Positions 1 to 14,300 of a stretch of 64,000 nucleotides of DNA are shown here, one piece after another. Origin of the DNA: Sclerurus mexicanus. Taxonomy: Eukaryota; Chordata; Aves; Passeriformes; Furnariidae. The notes beneath the pieces are model-generated. The model had not been told where the DNA came from, searched no databases, and saw only the letters and a program-made list of their open reading frames with translations. The translations under genes were made by a program, and so were the position numbers. Within the stretch, counting starts at the first letter, position 1. The number at the start of each line of letters is the position of its first letter. The DNA is taken from assembly GCA_013396755.1 (NCBI GenBank), contig VWZF01003842.1, positions 1,651,442 to 1,715,441 of the forward strand, given 5' to 3'.

Positions 1-3000
1 GATCTTCTTGTATACTAGGCTTGCTTTCACGAGGTCACTACTCATCCCTTGCTGGGAATATTCCTTACTGGAGTTGAGTCTCTCCATCTCCTCCTTCTGC
101 TAGAGGTTAAAGTCTCAGAGTTGTTTAGTCTTGATGCTGCAGCTGAAGTGAATGTAAGATTTGCCTTGAGCATTGAACTACATATAATGCAGTCTACAGC
201 GGGAATTGAAAAGGTCCCTGTCACCTTAGCTTGGGCATCTTAGATCAATGAAAACTTCTTAGTGTAATCTATGTGCTTCTACTCTCCATTGGAAAATAGG
301 CTATAATGCTACTTCTTTTGGGCTTTGAGAAAGTTAATTCATTAATATTTGTTGTGTTTTGTGAAATACTGTAGTTGGTAGCAAGAGAAAAGCCTGTGAG
401 GAAATGAATAATTCTCTTTTCAAAGCTTTGAGGAATTGAGACTGCGGACTGAAGATTGAGGGGAAAACAAAGCACTGAGCAGCTGTTGACAAAGTGATCT
501 CCTTTATTCTGTATATACAATGAGGCAGCACATGTGTAAAAAACTGTACAAGATCATGCCATTGAAGACTGTCACACCAGAAGCCATTCTTTTTCCACAG
601 GGTACTTTACTTGATGTTTCCTAACTTTTGATGCTTGCTTCTGTGAAATTAATATTTTGTTAATGAAAACTCTTGTGACTAATCATACAAAATGGTAAAC
701 ATGTGGAGGCATAGTAGCTGATGTGCTTCAGGCTTTTTGTGGTTAGAGCGCAGAAGAAAGGCTGTTACAAAGAGGGGGAATGCAAACTACTCCCATCTAC
801 CCTCTGTGGATTCCTTGTGCTTTCCTGCTATGCATCTGCAGTTACCCAAATTCAGCTCCGTGGTAGAAGAGTAAATGGTTTTCGATGGCTGAGTTGTAAT
901 GGTGGTTTCTGAGTGTCTGTGGGATTTGGCTTCTACTCTTCCTTTGCTGACGGCATATTTATGCTGAGTGGAGGGGTAGGAATTGGTTAGTATGTTTCCT
1001 ACAATTCTCTATCAATGAAAAAATACTCTTTGTTTTTGAATTTGCTGGCCAACTGTTTAAATTACTTCAGAGAAATGCAAAGAAACCAGCACTTTGTTGT
1101 ACTTCAGACCCACTGGAAATCTCCTAAGCTTTGCCTACTTTGGGTCAAAAGTTAGATTAGATTTTTTTGTTCTTCAGTGTAAGTTTACCCATATTTATTC
1201 AAACTTCTTCAAAGTATTCATAGAGGTTTCAATGAGTATGAATATATTGCCACTTTCAGACATAAACACAAAAACCTAATGTTATAAAAACTTTACACAG
1301 ATGCAGTTATTCCTTGTAGTTCTTTCCATTATCTCCCTTCCTTGTGAATAAATATTTGCATTAGTTTTGACAGTTTCAGAATACTTTTTCAATGATTCAG
1401 GTAATTTAGTGGAAACGACACCTCATAAGTAGGAAGTTAACAAGTGATTGTTTTTTGTTTCTAGAGGCAGCATGTCTAGTTTAATCCTTGAATTTTTTCT
1501 GAAGCTTGCTAATTCTTTCTTTTTTTTTTTTTTTAAATGCAAAATGTTTTCCCCTTCCTAATTAAAAAAAAAAGAAAGGAAAAGGAGTATAGTTTGTTTT
1601 GTTTAGTATTTTAATTTTCTTTATTTATAAATACAATTTATTAGTACAGTATAAATACAATTACATTCTTTTTGATTTCTTTCTAAAGATATCCATTATG
1701 AACATCATCCAGTTTTGCTTTGCCTGGTCTCAGAATGTCTGAGGAAAACTAAATTATATAAATCCCTCCCTTCTTCCCCCCACACACTCTGATATATGCA
1801 TTCTCATGTGTGTACCTGCCATGGGACTGGTGTCTGTTCAAGACGTGGAACATCTCAGAGGTTCTTGGGTCATGGAGCATAGGTGCCTAAATGGTTTGAA
1901 ATTGCTTTTGTCCTGAACATTTTATTAATTTTAAGTCAGAGAGAAATGGGAAACAGCAAGGGCTGTCAAAGTCTTTGTGTACAAGGAAGAAAATAGCTTC
2001 CATCTATCTCTGCACCTGCTGGTACTCACAAATCTGAGGGAGTGTGGTTGATGCTGCTGTTGTGTGCAGTACTTAAGCATTCTGGGCAATGCTCTGCTTT
2101 TCTACATTGTTCTCAAAATCTACCAGAAAATAGTCTGTCTATTATTTTTCCTTTGCTGTTCTCTCTATTTGGAATGGCCTGAAATTGAAGGCAGAGTCAT
2201 CAAACTGCAAATAGAAATACATATAGATAGTTAAAGTGTCAGTACTGACACACCTTAGCCAAGAGGAAACCTGAAGCGAAAATTCTTGTTTCTTTACATT
2301 TTTCTCTTTGCATACATGCGTGTTTTGGAGAACAGAAGCTTTCATGTAGACTGTGCAACTTAAAATATATCATCCAGATATTCAGAGCTGTTGTAAATGC
2401 ATCTATGCTGCTGCAATCACTGCTGAAGGGTTCTTGTGAAAATTACCATCTGATTCCTAAGCTCTTCAGTGAGCTTAAATACACTGTGTTCTTGAATACC
2501 TAGGGACAGAGTTGTGATTATGTTACTTTTCTGCAGAATAGTATAGATTTTAAAATACGCCATTAAGTTCCCTTGAGAAACTTGCAACATTCTCAGAGAT
2601 TGGAGTCTTATTCTTGAGAAACTGCCTGTAGACTGTAGCGTTAACCTGTATTCATAAAATAGCATGATTTAATTCTGAAAAGAGATAACCCTATTGCAGG
2701 TTAAGTGCTGGTTTAGGAGATTATCTATCTATTAGAAGGAAAATCAAATCTAGCTTTTTATTTGAGCTTGGACACCAGTGCAGAAAACATATTATTTGGT
2801 TGAGACAACCTGCATTTAGTGGGAAAGACCCATATCAAGATTAGAACAGACAGCAGGATTCCTGAACCCAATGTGTCTCTGCTCTGCAAATGTTTTTACT
2901 GCATACCTGAAAAACATGCTACGCATGTGGTCTGGTCCCCAACCTGCTACTTCTGCCACATGCTCTGATATGCCAGCTAGTAAAGATTGTGCTGAGAGTA

Positions 3001-5235
3001 CAAACCCAAGCAGATAAAATCCAAAGAAGTTATAGACAGAGAGCAGATTGCTTTAAAACAATGTGGAGATTGTTAAAGTGTATCACTGAAAACTTATGCA
3101 ATGCCTGGATAAATAACTGCATCACTAATATTGTGGGATTTTTTTAAATACATGATGTAATTGAATCCTTGGATATCCATTGACAGAGTATTTTATCTAC
3201 ACCATCAAAGCTTCCTTGAATGGTTCAAGGGGATGAACACCATAGTTTATGGAATTGTAAAAGGTAGGACCCTTGCTGTCAATTGTAAATTAAAGGATGC
3301 TACAAGGAATCTAGGGAAGTGAAGGGAAGAGGGGAATTGCTACTGTGGTGGTTATGTGTTGTATAAGGTAATTTAAACCATCCTTTTTAAAGTTACAATT
3401 CCCTGGTGACTCAGCTTGAGACATCTGGATTATAACCAGAGCAGCAACTGGAGTCAAATGAATGGATGAAAATAACAGGTGCTCTGAAGAGAGATGTCAG
3501 CAATGTGTTTTTGTTCAGTGCCTATAAAAACTGTTTGTGTTCTGTTTTTGTTCCTCTCTATAAAAACAGAACACTAATTCAATTGATACCATTGTGTGTG
3601 AAAATAAATTCATTAGCAAGTACATAGAAGAAGTGCTCTACTGATGGCAGGATCTAAATGACAGAGGAGTTATCCCCTTCCTCTTTTGTCTACACTGAAT
3701 GATGAGTTTTCCTCAAAAAGTAATATTCCTGCTTTGCTCTAGTGGTTGAATTGCCCATTGTCACTGACTGGATCTGTGCAGTGATCTCAGAAGAAACTGA
3801 ACAAAATTAGGGCCTGCAGGGGAAAAATGGGACTGGAGCTGTGCTGCAGATTCTAATCTCCCATCCTGTTTTCCCATTCACTATGTTCTAGTACTGCAAG
3901 AAGGGCAAAATAAGAAGTGAAGACCTGCTTTGTTCATTAATGTTGTCCATTACATGTGCTGAGTAACACTGGTGCAGTGTAAACATGGCTTTTGTGAGAT
4001 GTATTACTTTGTATGTCATTAGCTGGTAGGGGAGCCTTCTAAATGAGCTGATGTGTTGTTTCTTGCACTGCTGTCCAGCTAGATGATGTGCAGGCAGGAA
4101 GACAGAACTTCGCACATGCCATTGGGAATCTACCCTCTTCTGACCTCTGATACTGATCCTATTGTATTATATATTTTACGCAGAAGTTGTTAATTTTGGT
4201 CATAACACATGAAAATAGAGACCCGTATGCTACTCTGTGGACACAGTTACTGTCCAGTATATGAAGATAAAGTTCTGATAAAAGTGTTTAAATGTTACTG
4301 CACTTGAAAAATTATTACCTAATAAGGATAAACAGTATACTTCAAAATGGCTGCTTATTCACAGAATACTCGGTTCCATAATCTTATATCAGGTTATGTT
4401 GTTTGACACTGACAATGTATTGTCAGTATTTGTTTGAAACGGACTAATGGTATAGGACAAAGGACTTTGTATGGATGCAATATATAATATAATATGCTTT
4501 GAGACAAGAATTTCTGAGATGATATGTCGTGGAACTAGCTAGAACAAGCCCACACAAGGAATTCTGAGAAAGCTCCTGTGGAACTTAATATAAAGACGTG
4601 CAACACTGGCAGAAGATAGGGAGTAATAGAGCAAAGGAAGATCATCCATTGGATGCTTAGGTAGGAAGTGAGCCTTTCAGAGAAAGATCATTTAAGATCA
4701 TTTGCTTAGATCTTAAAAACTGTGCAATGTATTTTGTGAACTCTCTTAAGTGCCTTACAAAGTCAGTAGTTTGCTTACTTAATTTCTTTGATCTGATGGC
4801 AGTTTTACGAAGCCAGTGGCCTACAAGAAATATTCAAGTGGTGAGTTACACTTGAAATACAGGTTCAAGTCCTATCCCGATATTCAAACTTTGTGGAAAA
4901 CCCCATTGTCTATAGAGGAAAAACACATGTGTAAGAACCCTGAAGCATTGAACAATAAGCTCTTCAGAGTGTGTGATATGGTCTAAGACCCCAAGCAACT
5001 GACTGTTCTGTACTGTTTCTATATGTTTCTTTGAAGCAAATATGCTGTCACTATTCTAGCTTTATTTCTAATGTCTCCTGAAGAGTACCCAGGTCTGACT
5101 TTGTGTTTACTTATACAGTATATGGGTGCAATTTATGTATGAAAGAGACAAGAGAATGTTTGATATTATGAGTGTGTACTGTAAGGAGATTTTTAATTAA
5201 CCCCAAACAAAAGTCTCTCTCTTTCCTGATTTTAG
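1..5235 (+). other. RYR2: RYR2 intron 8 (3' part)
   Basis: AT-rich non-coding sequence ending in the acceptor before 5236. It holds a poly-T run near 1519-1534 and an A-rich run near 1564-1573. A perfect 13-bp inverted repeat lies at 3537-3549/3562-3574. I see no recognisable repeat family and no upstream RYR2 exon; exon 8 (ending before the HLSYGNGS segment) must lie upstream. Short open frames here have no recognisable protein similarity. Confidence 0.85.
3537..3574. repeat. Perfect 13-bp inverted repeat with 12-nt loop
   Basis: The left arm GTGTTCTGTTTTT (3537-3549) is exactly complementary to the right arm AAAAACAGAACAC (3562-3574), with a 12-nt spacer. It lies deep in intron 8, far from any exon. 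Function unknown; it may be chance or a short foldback. Confidence 0.6.
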
Positions 5236-5335
5236 CATCTCTCTTATGGCAATGGTAGCTTACATGTCGATGCAGCCTTCCAGCAGACACTCTGGAGTGT
5301 AGCACCGATCAGTTCAGGAAGTGAAGTTGCCCAAG
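5236..5335 (+). CDS. RYR2: RYR2 exon 9 (about residues 193-226)
   Basis: The exon opens at phase 0 after TTTAG and ends CAAG|gtaag, leaving one base of the next codon. It encodes HLSYGNGSLHVDAAFQQTLW followed by SVAPISSGSEVAQ. This is the C-terminal end of the beta-trefoil domain A of the N-terminal region and the link to domain B. The Val before the final AQ is Ala in remembered human RYR2. The next exon supplies GA to complete Gly226. Confidence 0.97.
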
Positions 5336-8300
5336 GTAAGATTGACTCAACTTTGATTATTGAAAGACTGATGGCAAATGAAATACTTTAAAAATCAAAT
5401 TTTTATGTCAAGTCTAGGAGTGCGTTTCTCTTATGTAAACATTCAATACAATAAATATACAAATGTTCTGAAAACAGAGGGGAGATTATACTGAAAATAA
5501 CATTGATAGTTTTCTATTTTTCTATTTTTACTGAATACTGAACAGCTCATTCAAATGTCATTTTGATAAAGGTATGATAACATTTATAATATTTTTTAAA
5601 AGGCTTTTAGTCCTGGTTTAAAATATTTTTCAAATTATCCTGATGTATGCAGTAATGCTTACATGTTCCTGAGACTGAATAAAAAATGGGCAAGATGCTT
5701 GGAAGCAGGATGTGAATCCTAAGAGTGAAGACAGGGAATGGTTTTAGTGGGTAACATATGGTTGGGAAGAAAAACAAGAGGAGGGGAAAGACAGAACAGC
5801 TTTCAAGAATTATTTATTTTATTAAGGAATTAGGAAGGAGCCTTTTTAATGAATTTTCTGACATTGAAAGGACAAAGTTCCCTGAATTTACACCATGCTG
5901 GTTCCACAGAGAAGGAAAAAACAGTTGTCTTTTTCTGAAAAGTCTGTCACAATGTAAAACCTAATGATTTCTAATTTCCTACAGCCTGATTGGTTTTAGT
6001 AGGTGTTGTGATAGAACCTTAAGGAGGCTAAAGCTGCAAGTCCTTTCTTTGCTTATATCCTGGGACTTTAGGATACTATTGTTTTAAAAGACAATACACT
6101 GAAATTTCACATCAGTTCTTTTTATCTGGCACACTTTAAAACTCAGTTATGGAATGTGCTTGCAACTTCTGTCATTCAGATTTTAGGGACAGCACTGCCA
6201 AAATCTCCTTTCTATATGCTCGTTTTGTTTCTATATATGAGAATCAATCTGCACATTCAGATTCTCTGACATGGTTTCTAGTACAAACGATTATTAAAAA
6301 TTGCTAGTGCATTGCTTGACAGTGCCCTAAATTTTACAGAGAAAACCTTTCTGTTGAAGAGAAAACCTTTTCCTGTTGCTCCTTCCTATAAACTGTGTTC
6401 TCTTTGTCCTCCCACTGCTGCCAGCACTGATGTGTCATTCTTGTTAATAACCCCAGCGTGGTTTGTGAGATGAGACCCAGATTTGTGCTGTGCCACATCT
6501 TTGCCTGGTGAACCTCACTGGTGAAACCTGCCTGTCTCTTTGAGAAGCAGAAATCCACAGTGATAGAGTGTCATGTGGTATACTTACACCCCTAGGAAAT
6601 AATGTGAAAACAATGTATTATGGTTTTCGTAGCCATGCATTCTCTGCATATTTGCTTGTTCTTTGCCTTTCCATTTTCACTTTCCTTGGGTGTAGACATT
6701 ATCTTTGTTACGCAGTATGTTTTCTAGAGAAGATCAGCTGGCCAGTGCCAGAAAGGATTAGAGCAAAGGCCTTATTCTAGCAAAACTGGCAACTGTTCCT
6801 GTAATCAAAATAGTCCTGGTGTGAAGGGAGAGTAAAGCTGACTTAGTGTGTAAGGCCTTACTCTCTATGTCTCAGTAAAACAGTAGCCAAACTGGGGAAA
6901 ATTGCCTCAAAAAGAAGAAAGAAGAAAATAAACCTGTTTTTGTTAATATCTGTAAAATGCTTTGTCATATTTATGAGTAAAATATTAATATGTAGGAATG
7001 GCTATGCTACAATACACTCTCTTAATCAAAACTTCCCATTAAAAATAGATGAATAAGTTAAATGAAATTGCTTTGAAGTGAAAATAATGGAGAGTCTGTA
7101 AAATGAACTGGGATATTGGAAGTAGTTAAAGAAAATAATTTCTTTTTACATGCATTTCTGTAAAGCTAGCTTGTGCAGAAGTCAATTTATTTTTTAAGTC
7201 AAAACAGAACTTTAGAGTCAGATCAAGTAATTCTACTAATTCTGTACTGTGAAGTGAATGGAGGCTACTTTAAAAACAAAACAAGACCTAAAAAGCTACT
7301 CAGGGTGGAACATCTCCAAAATTATTTTGACACAAGTCCATGTAAAAATTAATACATGTAACTACTCTTATCTGGACATACTCCTCTGTGCCAAAAATCT
7401 GTGAACACACATATACACTGTAAAGCCTTTTGGCTTTGAACCTGCATGTGCAGTGGATGTATAGGCAATATAGGAGTTTCCCTTTGGACTCCAAGTGAGA
7501 TTAACTCGGTTAAAATTTGGTGCTAAAAATGCTTCATGGGTTCAGTCCCTTCTATGGGCCATTCACTGAGGAGTTGGACTCAATAATCCTTGTGGATCTC
7601 TTCCAACTCAGTATATTCTGTGATTCTGTGTGACTGTGAAATTCTGTGAAATAAATTAGGATTTTTGGTTGTGAATCTTTTGTCAAGTAGAGTTTAGAAT
7701 GGATTGTGCTGTAAGTTTTTCTCACAGAAAACTCCAAATTCTCCAAAAAAGTAACTCACAAAATCAATATTTGTTATGTAAGTATATAAACTGGAATCCT
7801 TAATTTAATCCAATAAGAAGTGAGTAGATAAGATGGAAGTTTTCCACTTTATGCTGTAATCTGAGACAGGAGTACTTTCTTCCTGGTTGCCATTGGCTCA
7901 GTCTTTTTCTGAGTTGCAGTAATGCTGTAAGATCCCCTATCTGTGGCTCCTCTTTATCCTGACCCACTCTTTACTACTTGCTGACTTGGAACTTTTCTCA
8001 CTTGGCAATGTTCAGCTGGTTCCCCACAGTTTGAGATATCTTCCCCTTCTTCTGACTCTCTTTTTGAAGTGACATAAAATGCCAAAAGAAAAAAATTGAA
8101 ATAAATCTGATAGTATTTATTTTAGTTTGAAGTATAGTTTTGTCTGTTGCTGTGTTTAGATAAACACACTCGATTTTCTCCTTTTATTCAAGGATACCTG
8201 ATAGGAGGGGATGTTCTGAGGCTATTGCATGGTCACATGGATGAATGTTTGACAGTCCCTTCAGGTGAACATGGTGAAGAACAAAGAAGGTAGGTTCCCA

Positions 8301-11300
8301 GCTTATAACAGAACAATAATAAATGTTGCTGAATCAATATGGAGTTAGGTATGATCACTCTGTGCGCCACACTTTTTCCTCTTAAATGATTAGTGAATTT
8401 AGTTACTGCTTAAAAACTCTATACTTCTATCTCTAATTAGGACTGTTGCCTACTCAAAATAATTTGTGGCTTCTTTCAGTTTTCAATATGCATACATACC
8501 TTATTTTGCTGGGTAGGATTCAAGAGCTGGTACAATTATATTAAAATATATTTAACTTTAGCAGGTAGGAAATTGCAAGATAAATTATTTTGTCTTTCAA
8601 TTTAAGTTCTGTAATTTTTGCACATAGGACATAGTAAGGTATGATATATTTGGAGTATAGCAATTCCATATTATCATCTCATTGCCCTTTGAAATAGTCT
8701 GGTGATAGATTATTTTGATTGTTCTTGGTTTGTTTTGTTCCAGCATATGCCTGAAGAGCAGCTCCGCTCTGTAGAATGGCAGCGTAAAGAAGCACTGAGA
8801 ATTTTCACCCCTGTTGTGACTCACTATCTCATTCTTATTTTTCTTCAGAAGCCTCCTCTTTATACCTTTTCAAAGAAATAAAAGATCAGACAGTCCTAAA
8901 ATGACAGTTTTATTCTATAATGTCACCTGGTATCTATTCTAGGAAATAAATAAATAGTTTAGATGAGAAGCATCATCCTAGGCAGTTTCCAAAAATAGCT
9001 GCTGTTTTACTCTATTCTTAGAACATTGAAACAGTTACATAAATTTGAGTATAAATGTCCTTCGGAGAGTACCAGAAATTCAAAATAACACACACATTCT
9101 CAAGGTGTTTATATTCATTTATATATGAGAGCTTATACTCTCAGGGCAGTGGAGATTTTTGAAGCAGTGACAGTGCAGATACAGTCTTTGTGATTACATG
9201 CCTAACAAAGCTTCCTCTGATGCAAAGTCATTCAAATCTGCATTGCAAGAAGCCTAGTACAGTGTCAGAAATAGTCATATAAGAAGCTTATAAAATTATT
9301 TTTTGTGTCTCACAATTTTTTTCCTGAGTGTATGCTGTGTTTCCTTGCTTCATTGTTGAGTTTGCGTGTCTCCCCACGTGGTCCTTAAATTGTGCTACTG
9401 TGGTAGGGTGGAATCGTCATAATTGTGGAAGAGGGTGTCAAGTCAGAAACTTAACTTTTCCTTAGGAACCGGTTTCAAGTATATCCTCCCTGAAGTTGCT
9501 AGACTTAGTTTATTTTGTAATTAAGAAGCATTCTAGTTGGAAGCAGTGCAATTAGAGAATTTTCTGGCAATATGTTTGTTACTTGATATTACAGTAGAGG
9601 AAAATAGTGGTATTATTTTTAAAATGCCACAGGCAGGGTCAACGTGACCCTGGTAGTTTTCACTCACTGACCCAGATAAAGAACAAAAAAGGAACAGACA
9701 AAAGGTTAAGTATATGCAATTCCACTGAATTAAATATAATTTACTGTGTATTCTAAATAGGTATGTTGCTGGTTTAAGCCTTGTGCATAGAAGCCTTAAA
9801 GTGTGTTTTTATTCTTTAAAATGCCTTAGTTATCCCTAGCAAGCTAGACCTAAATTTGCAGTGTTGTTTTCGTCTCTCTTCAATTCAAATTTCAGAAGCA
9901 TTTCCATGTAGATTAAAAAAAATAAATACCGGTATAGATAGACAAGGGAAGGCATAGTATAATCAACATGGTGTTTTTTGATTTTTATCTATCTTTAAAG
10001 CCAGAGCAAACTTCTGCAGCAGCACAGCAGCTGAGAGTCTGTATTAATGGTGATTCCTTTTCCTCTGCTCTGTCCACATGGTGGCCTGGCTCCCATCGTA
10101 TGAGCTGATACAAGCAGTCTGCCAGTAGGAATGAGGCAGACCTACAGGGATTTTCTTGATTTATGTGAGGTTTTTTTTTCTTTAAATAAAGGATTGCATA
10201 GTCTCCTTTTGCAATCTTTCCCTCCAGTTTCATACAGGAGAAATCTGTTAATCATTTTTAATACTTTTTTTTTTTTGGTGGTGGGTGGGTAGGGGATTGC
10301 ATATGTTTACCCAGCAAAAGATTTAAATCCCTTTTTGTGTTGCAGGTACTTAGGAATGGCCTTTGCTTTCTTTGACATATTGTCCTGTTGAAATTGTGAC
10401 ATTCCTTTTTTTTTTTTAAAAAAAAATCCCTTATTTGATAATTATGGTACTAAACCTTCACTTTTGAATTTATAATATCAAAGAAATTAATAAATTTATT
10501 CTAATTGTGCGGAAGTTGGTGTTTAGAGCAGGTATGCATTGAAGTGCTTCTGTGATATTGTTTTCCATTGTTTCATTCTTTTATTTAAAAAAAAATAATT
10601 AAAAGTGTTCATAATAAATTCATCACAATTCAGTAAGGAGCCTCTCCACCTTTGTTTTTGTTTTGTTGTGGTTTTTTTCCTGTGTTTTTTTTTTTTTTTC
10701 TTAGAAGTCCCCCAGAAAAGGCAATGGAAGATATTAGTAGAATTATGTAATCAAAAAATACATGTTGGGTTTTTTTTAAATTGTGTTCTGATGCTTACTC
10801 TTTATTATATCACCATCTTTCCTATTCTCTTAGAACTTAAATACTAAACAGGAGTAGTGCTTTGATATTAATTTCCCAGTCTAGAAGGGAACTATGAATG
10901 TTCCTATTGCAACTGATTTGCATTTTGATTTGCAATATGTATTTTAAAGTGGTGACTGTAGTATGGTTTGGACCGTTCAGAAATATATTGGTGCAGAAAG
11001 CAATTACCTGAGAGAGAGAGAGCGCAAAGTACTCCTGGCTTTTCAAGGTATCATTTGGGTTGGAACAAACTCCTGTTTCTCAAACCATCCAGTCAGAATA
11101 GGCCTCATGAGGGAATGTATGAGTGTAGCCTAATTTTCGAAGCAGTTTTATCATTCCTGCCTTTGAGACTTTCTTCAGGTGAAAGATATTAAGGTTCTTT
11201 GAAATGACATTGAACATAGTGTTAGTCTCTGAGATGGACAAGGTTTTGAAGTGACAAAGGTCAAAATCCCAACTCCTTTTCACTCTCCATGCTGTTCTAT

Positions 11301-14300
11301 TCTGACAGTCTTTGTTATGGCATTATGAACTAATGAGATCAGCTGTACCCCAGAAAGGCTGGGATCTGGCATGTATGAAGGATTATTTATGACTGAAATG
11401 TGAACTCAAAAAGTTTTCTTCTAGCATAAATCAATAACCTTTTCCCCACATCCAAAACAACCCTGGAGCCTTGAATAGTGATGGTTGTGCTTTTAGAAAT
11501 TAATTTGAAAAAAATCCATAAAGCTCTTCAATATCTGATTTTTCAAACTAAAACCAGAGCAGTTTTGCCTGTCATTGAGGGGAGCGGAACGATTTCTTTC
11601 ACTTGAACTTTGACATCTTATTTGGATTTATTAATTTTTGTATGATCCAGATACACTATTGTTCTTTATGGCACCCTAATTCATTCCAAGCTACTGAGAT
11701 TTGCTCCATTATTTTCCTGCTATGGAGTTTAGGATTTACAGGTTCTTCAACCAAGGCTACTTTGGCAGTATCAAAACACAGTCATTTAATGTAATTTATT
11801 TTAACCTCAGTTAATGCCCTTTTGCAGTCAGTGAATTTCACTGAAATGAGTGCCCTCTCTCTGCTGAACAATAATGAGTATGAATTCAATAATGATTCTT
11901 CAGGGGGGTTGATACTGGTAGTCTATTTTAAACCCGTGTAATTAATTCATTATTATAATTGGAGATGGTAGATTCAAATATCGAGCTTTCTTTTTAATGT
12001 TTCCCCTTGCTTTGCCTCTGCGTCTCCCCTTGGAAGGCTGGAGGAGAGCGCTAGGAGTGAGCCAGGGGGAGCAGGATCACTTCCCGGGCGGCGGGTCCCG
12101 CCGGGACTGTGGCGCTGTCCCTGGTGCTGCACCCACAGCCGGGCTCTGTGAGACAAATCACAGAATCTCAGAATAGGTTGAGTTGAAAGCGACCCAAAAG
12201 GATTATCAAGTCCAAGCCTTAGACCTGCACAGGACCCTCCCCAAGAGTCACACCTTGTGCCCCAGAGTATTGTCCAAATGTGTCTTGAACTTTGTCAGGC
12301 TTGGTGCTGTGACCACTGCCCTGGGGAGCCTGTTCCAGTGCCCAACCACCCTCTGGGTGAAGAGCCTTTTTCTAATATCCAACCTAAACCTTCCCTGGCA
12401 CAACTTTGGGACATTCCCTCAGGTTCTGTCACTGGGCACTACCCTGAAGAGATCAGTGCCTGCCCCACCTCTTCTCCTCACAAGGAAGTTATAGACTACA
12501 GTGAGGTCTTCCCTCAGTCTCTTCTTCTCCAGGTTGAACAGACCCAGTGACCTCAGCTGTTCCTCACACAGCTTTCCCTCAGGGACTGTCCCAGCTCTAG
12601 TTTGTATTAAGGAGAATTAAATAGAAGAATGACATAATCAGGAAAAGGATGATTAACTTGCAGTCGTAGGTCCGACCAAAAAATGACTTCATTACACCAA
12701 CTAACAAGTAGGTTAAGGTTTATAATAAAGATGAACCAAGACGTGTCAAGGGTTTTGAATTACTTATAAATATTTTATTTTGAAATAAAACTCGTTAATA
12801 CCCTTAATCCATAAATGTAGAATATATGGATAAAGTGCTTTGGAAAGAATAGGAGAAAACCCCATCAAGAATTATGTGTAGGGCTCTGAAGATACCAGCT
12901 TTGATTAAGGTGAACGCTCCTTGTGACTTCTTGTTATCCTCTCTTTTTTTCAGCTGATATTTTTACTTTCTTCATGCATTTACATGACTTATAATTTCAT
13001 AATTAGGTTTCTAATGTGGAAGTTTTCTCTACTGTTAGGCAAGTAATGTGCATCTTCTTTGCACCTTGCAACTCATCTTTTTTTTTCCCGAATCCTCTCA
13101 ATGTAAATCTATAGTAACTCCTTGACAATCAGAGAATTTTTATGACTTATTCCATGTCACTGTAAGCAGTTTCATTTGACCACTAGTACCTGTATCTGAT
13201 ATGGTTTACCCTTATCAGCTTCACAGTATTCAGATATTATGAATCATCTTTCCTTTCCAGCACTGAACTATCCTCAGAAGTGTATAAAAAGAAATGAGGT
13301 GCATCCTATTGAATGATGATATATAGAGCAAGTACTAAGGAAGTTGGTTTGAGCAATCTCAAAGCAGTTTATTACATTTATTTGAATGAAAGGAACTAAA
13401 AATTGAACCTTTAAACCTTCAACCTGATTTTTCATATAATTAATGACTTAAAAACTGCTGAATAAAATGGTTAAATTTTGTATTATGCAATATGCAAGTG
13501 CAGGAATTCCAAATGCCTTTTTGTGAATGATATTCATACTGAAATATGCCAGGATGTAATCAGAATGTTTCAACTTTGGAAAAAACCCAACAGCAATACC
13601 CTCACTGAAGCTGCCCAAACAAATGACCCACACTTTCCCATTTCCAACCCAAATAAACCAACCAGGGTGACATCTGATCTGTTACTGCTGAAATGTTACA
13701 ACATAAAGCCAGTCTGTCTGTTAGTTGCAGAAGAAAAATTTGAACAAGTACCTGAAGAGCAGAGAGAGTGTCTGAACAGAGAAGCAGCTGAATGCAGGGT
13801 TGTTTAGCAATTGCATTTTGCTATACTAATGAAAGTAAATTTCAATAAAAACCAAGATTGCCTTTGAATTTAATTCAAATTGATAATACCTGTCACCTGC
13901 TCCTAGCACCACAACTATTGCAGCAAATGGCTAAGACAGTACTTGGAGAAAATAGTGGATATAAGGTCAAAGAGAAAATTTTTTACGTATTTATATATGC
14001 ACCTATAGCTTCTTGCTACATGGAGCATGAGCCAAACTTTTTGTTTATATCTGGGTCATGAATGTTCAGTGTGACTGGTTCTGTAATTATCGTGAGATGT
14101 ATTTATTTTGTGTTTTGACTCATTTTTTTCTCCTGTAAGATTTGTCTTTATTCTTTTGCAATGTCTGGGATTGCTTATTTCTGTAATACTTTTGACCATA
14201 TTCCAAGATGAATTTTAGCACATCTGTCATTTCAGGTATGCTTAACAGTACTAGGAAGTATATTCTAACTCACTATTTCTTTTGGTTTTGATCGGTCTCT

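Noticed and set aside
12183..12550. Overlapping open frames of about 100 codons
   Set aside because: They lie on the antisense of a CR1 fragment and are not genes.
13478..13807. 109-codon plus-strand open frame in intron 10
   Set aside because: No recognisable protein family and no splice context joining it to RYR2; its length is plausible by chance in 64 kb.
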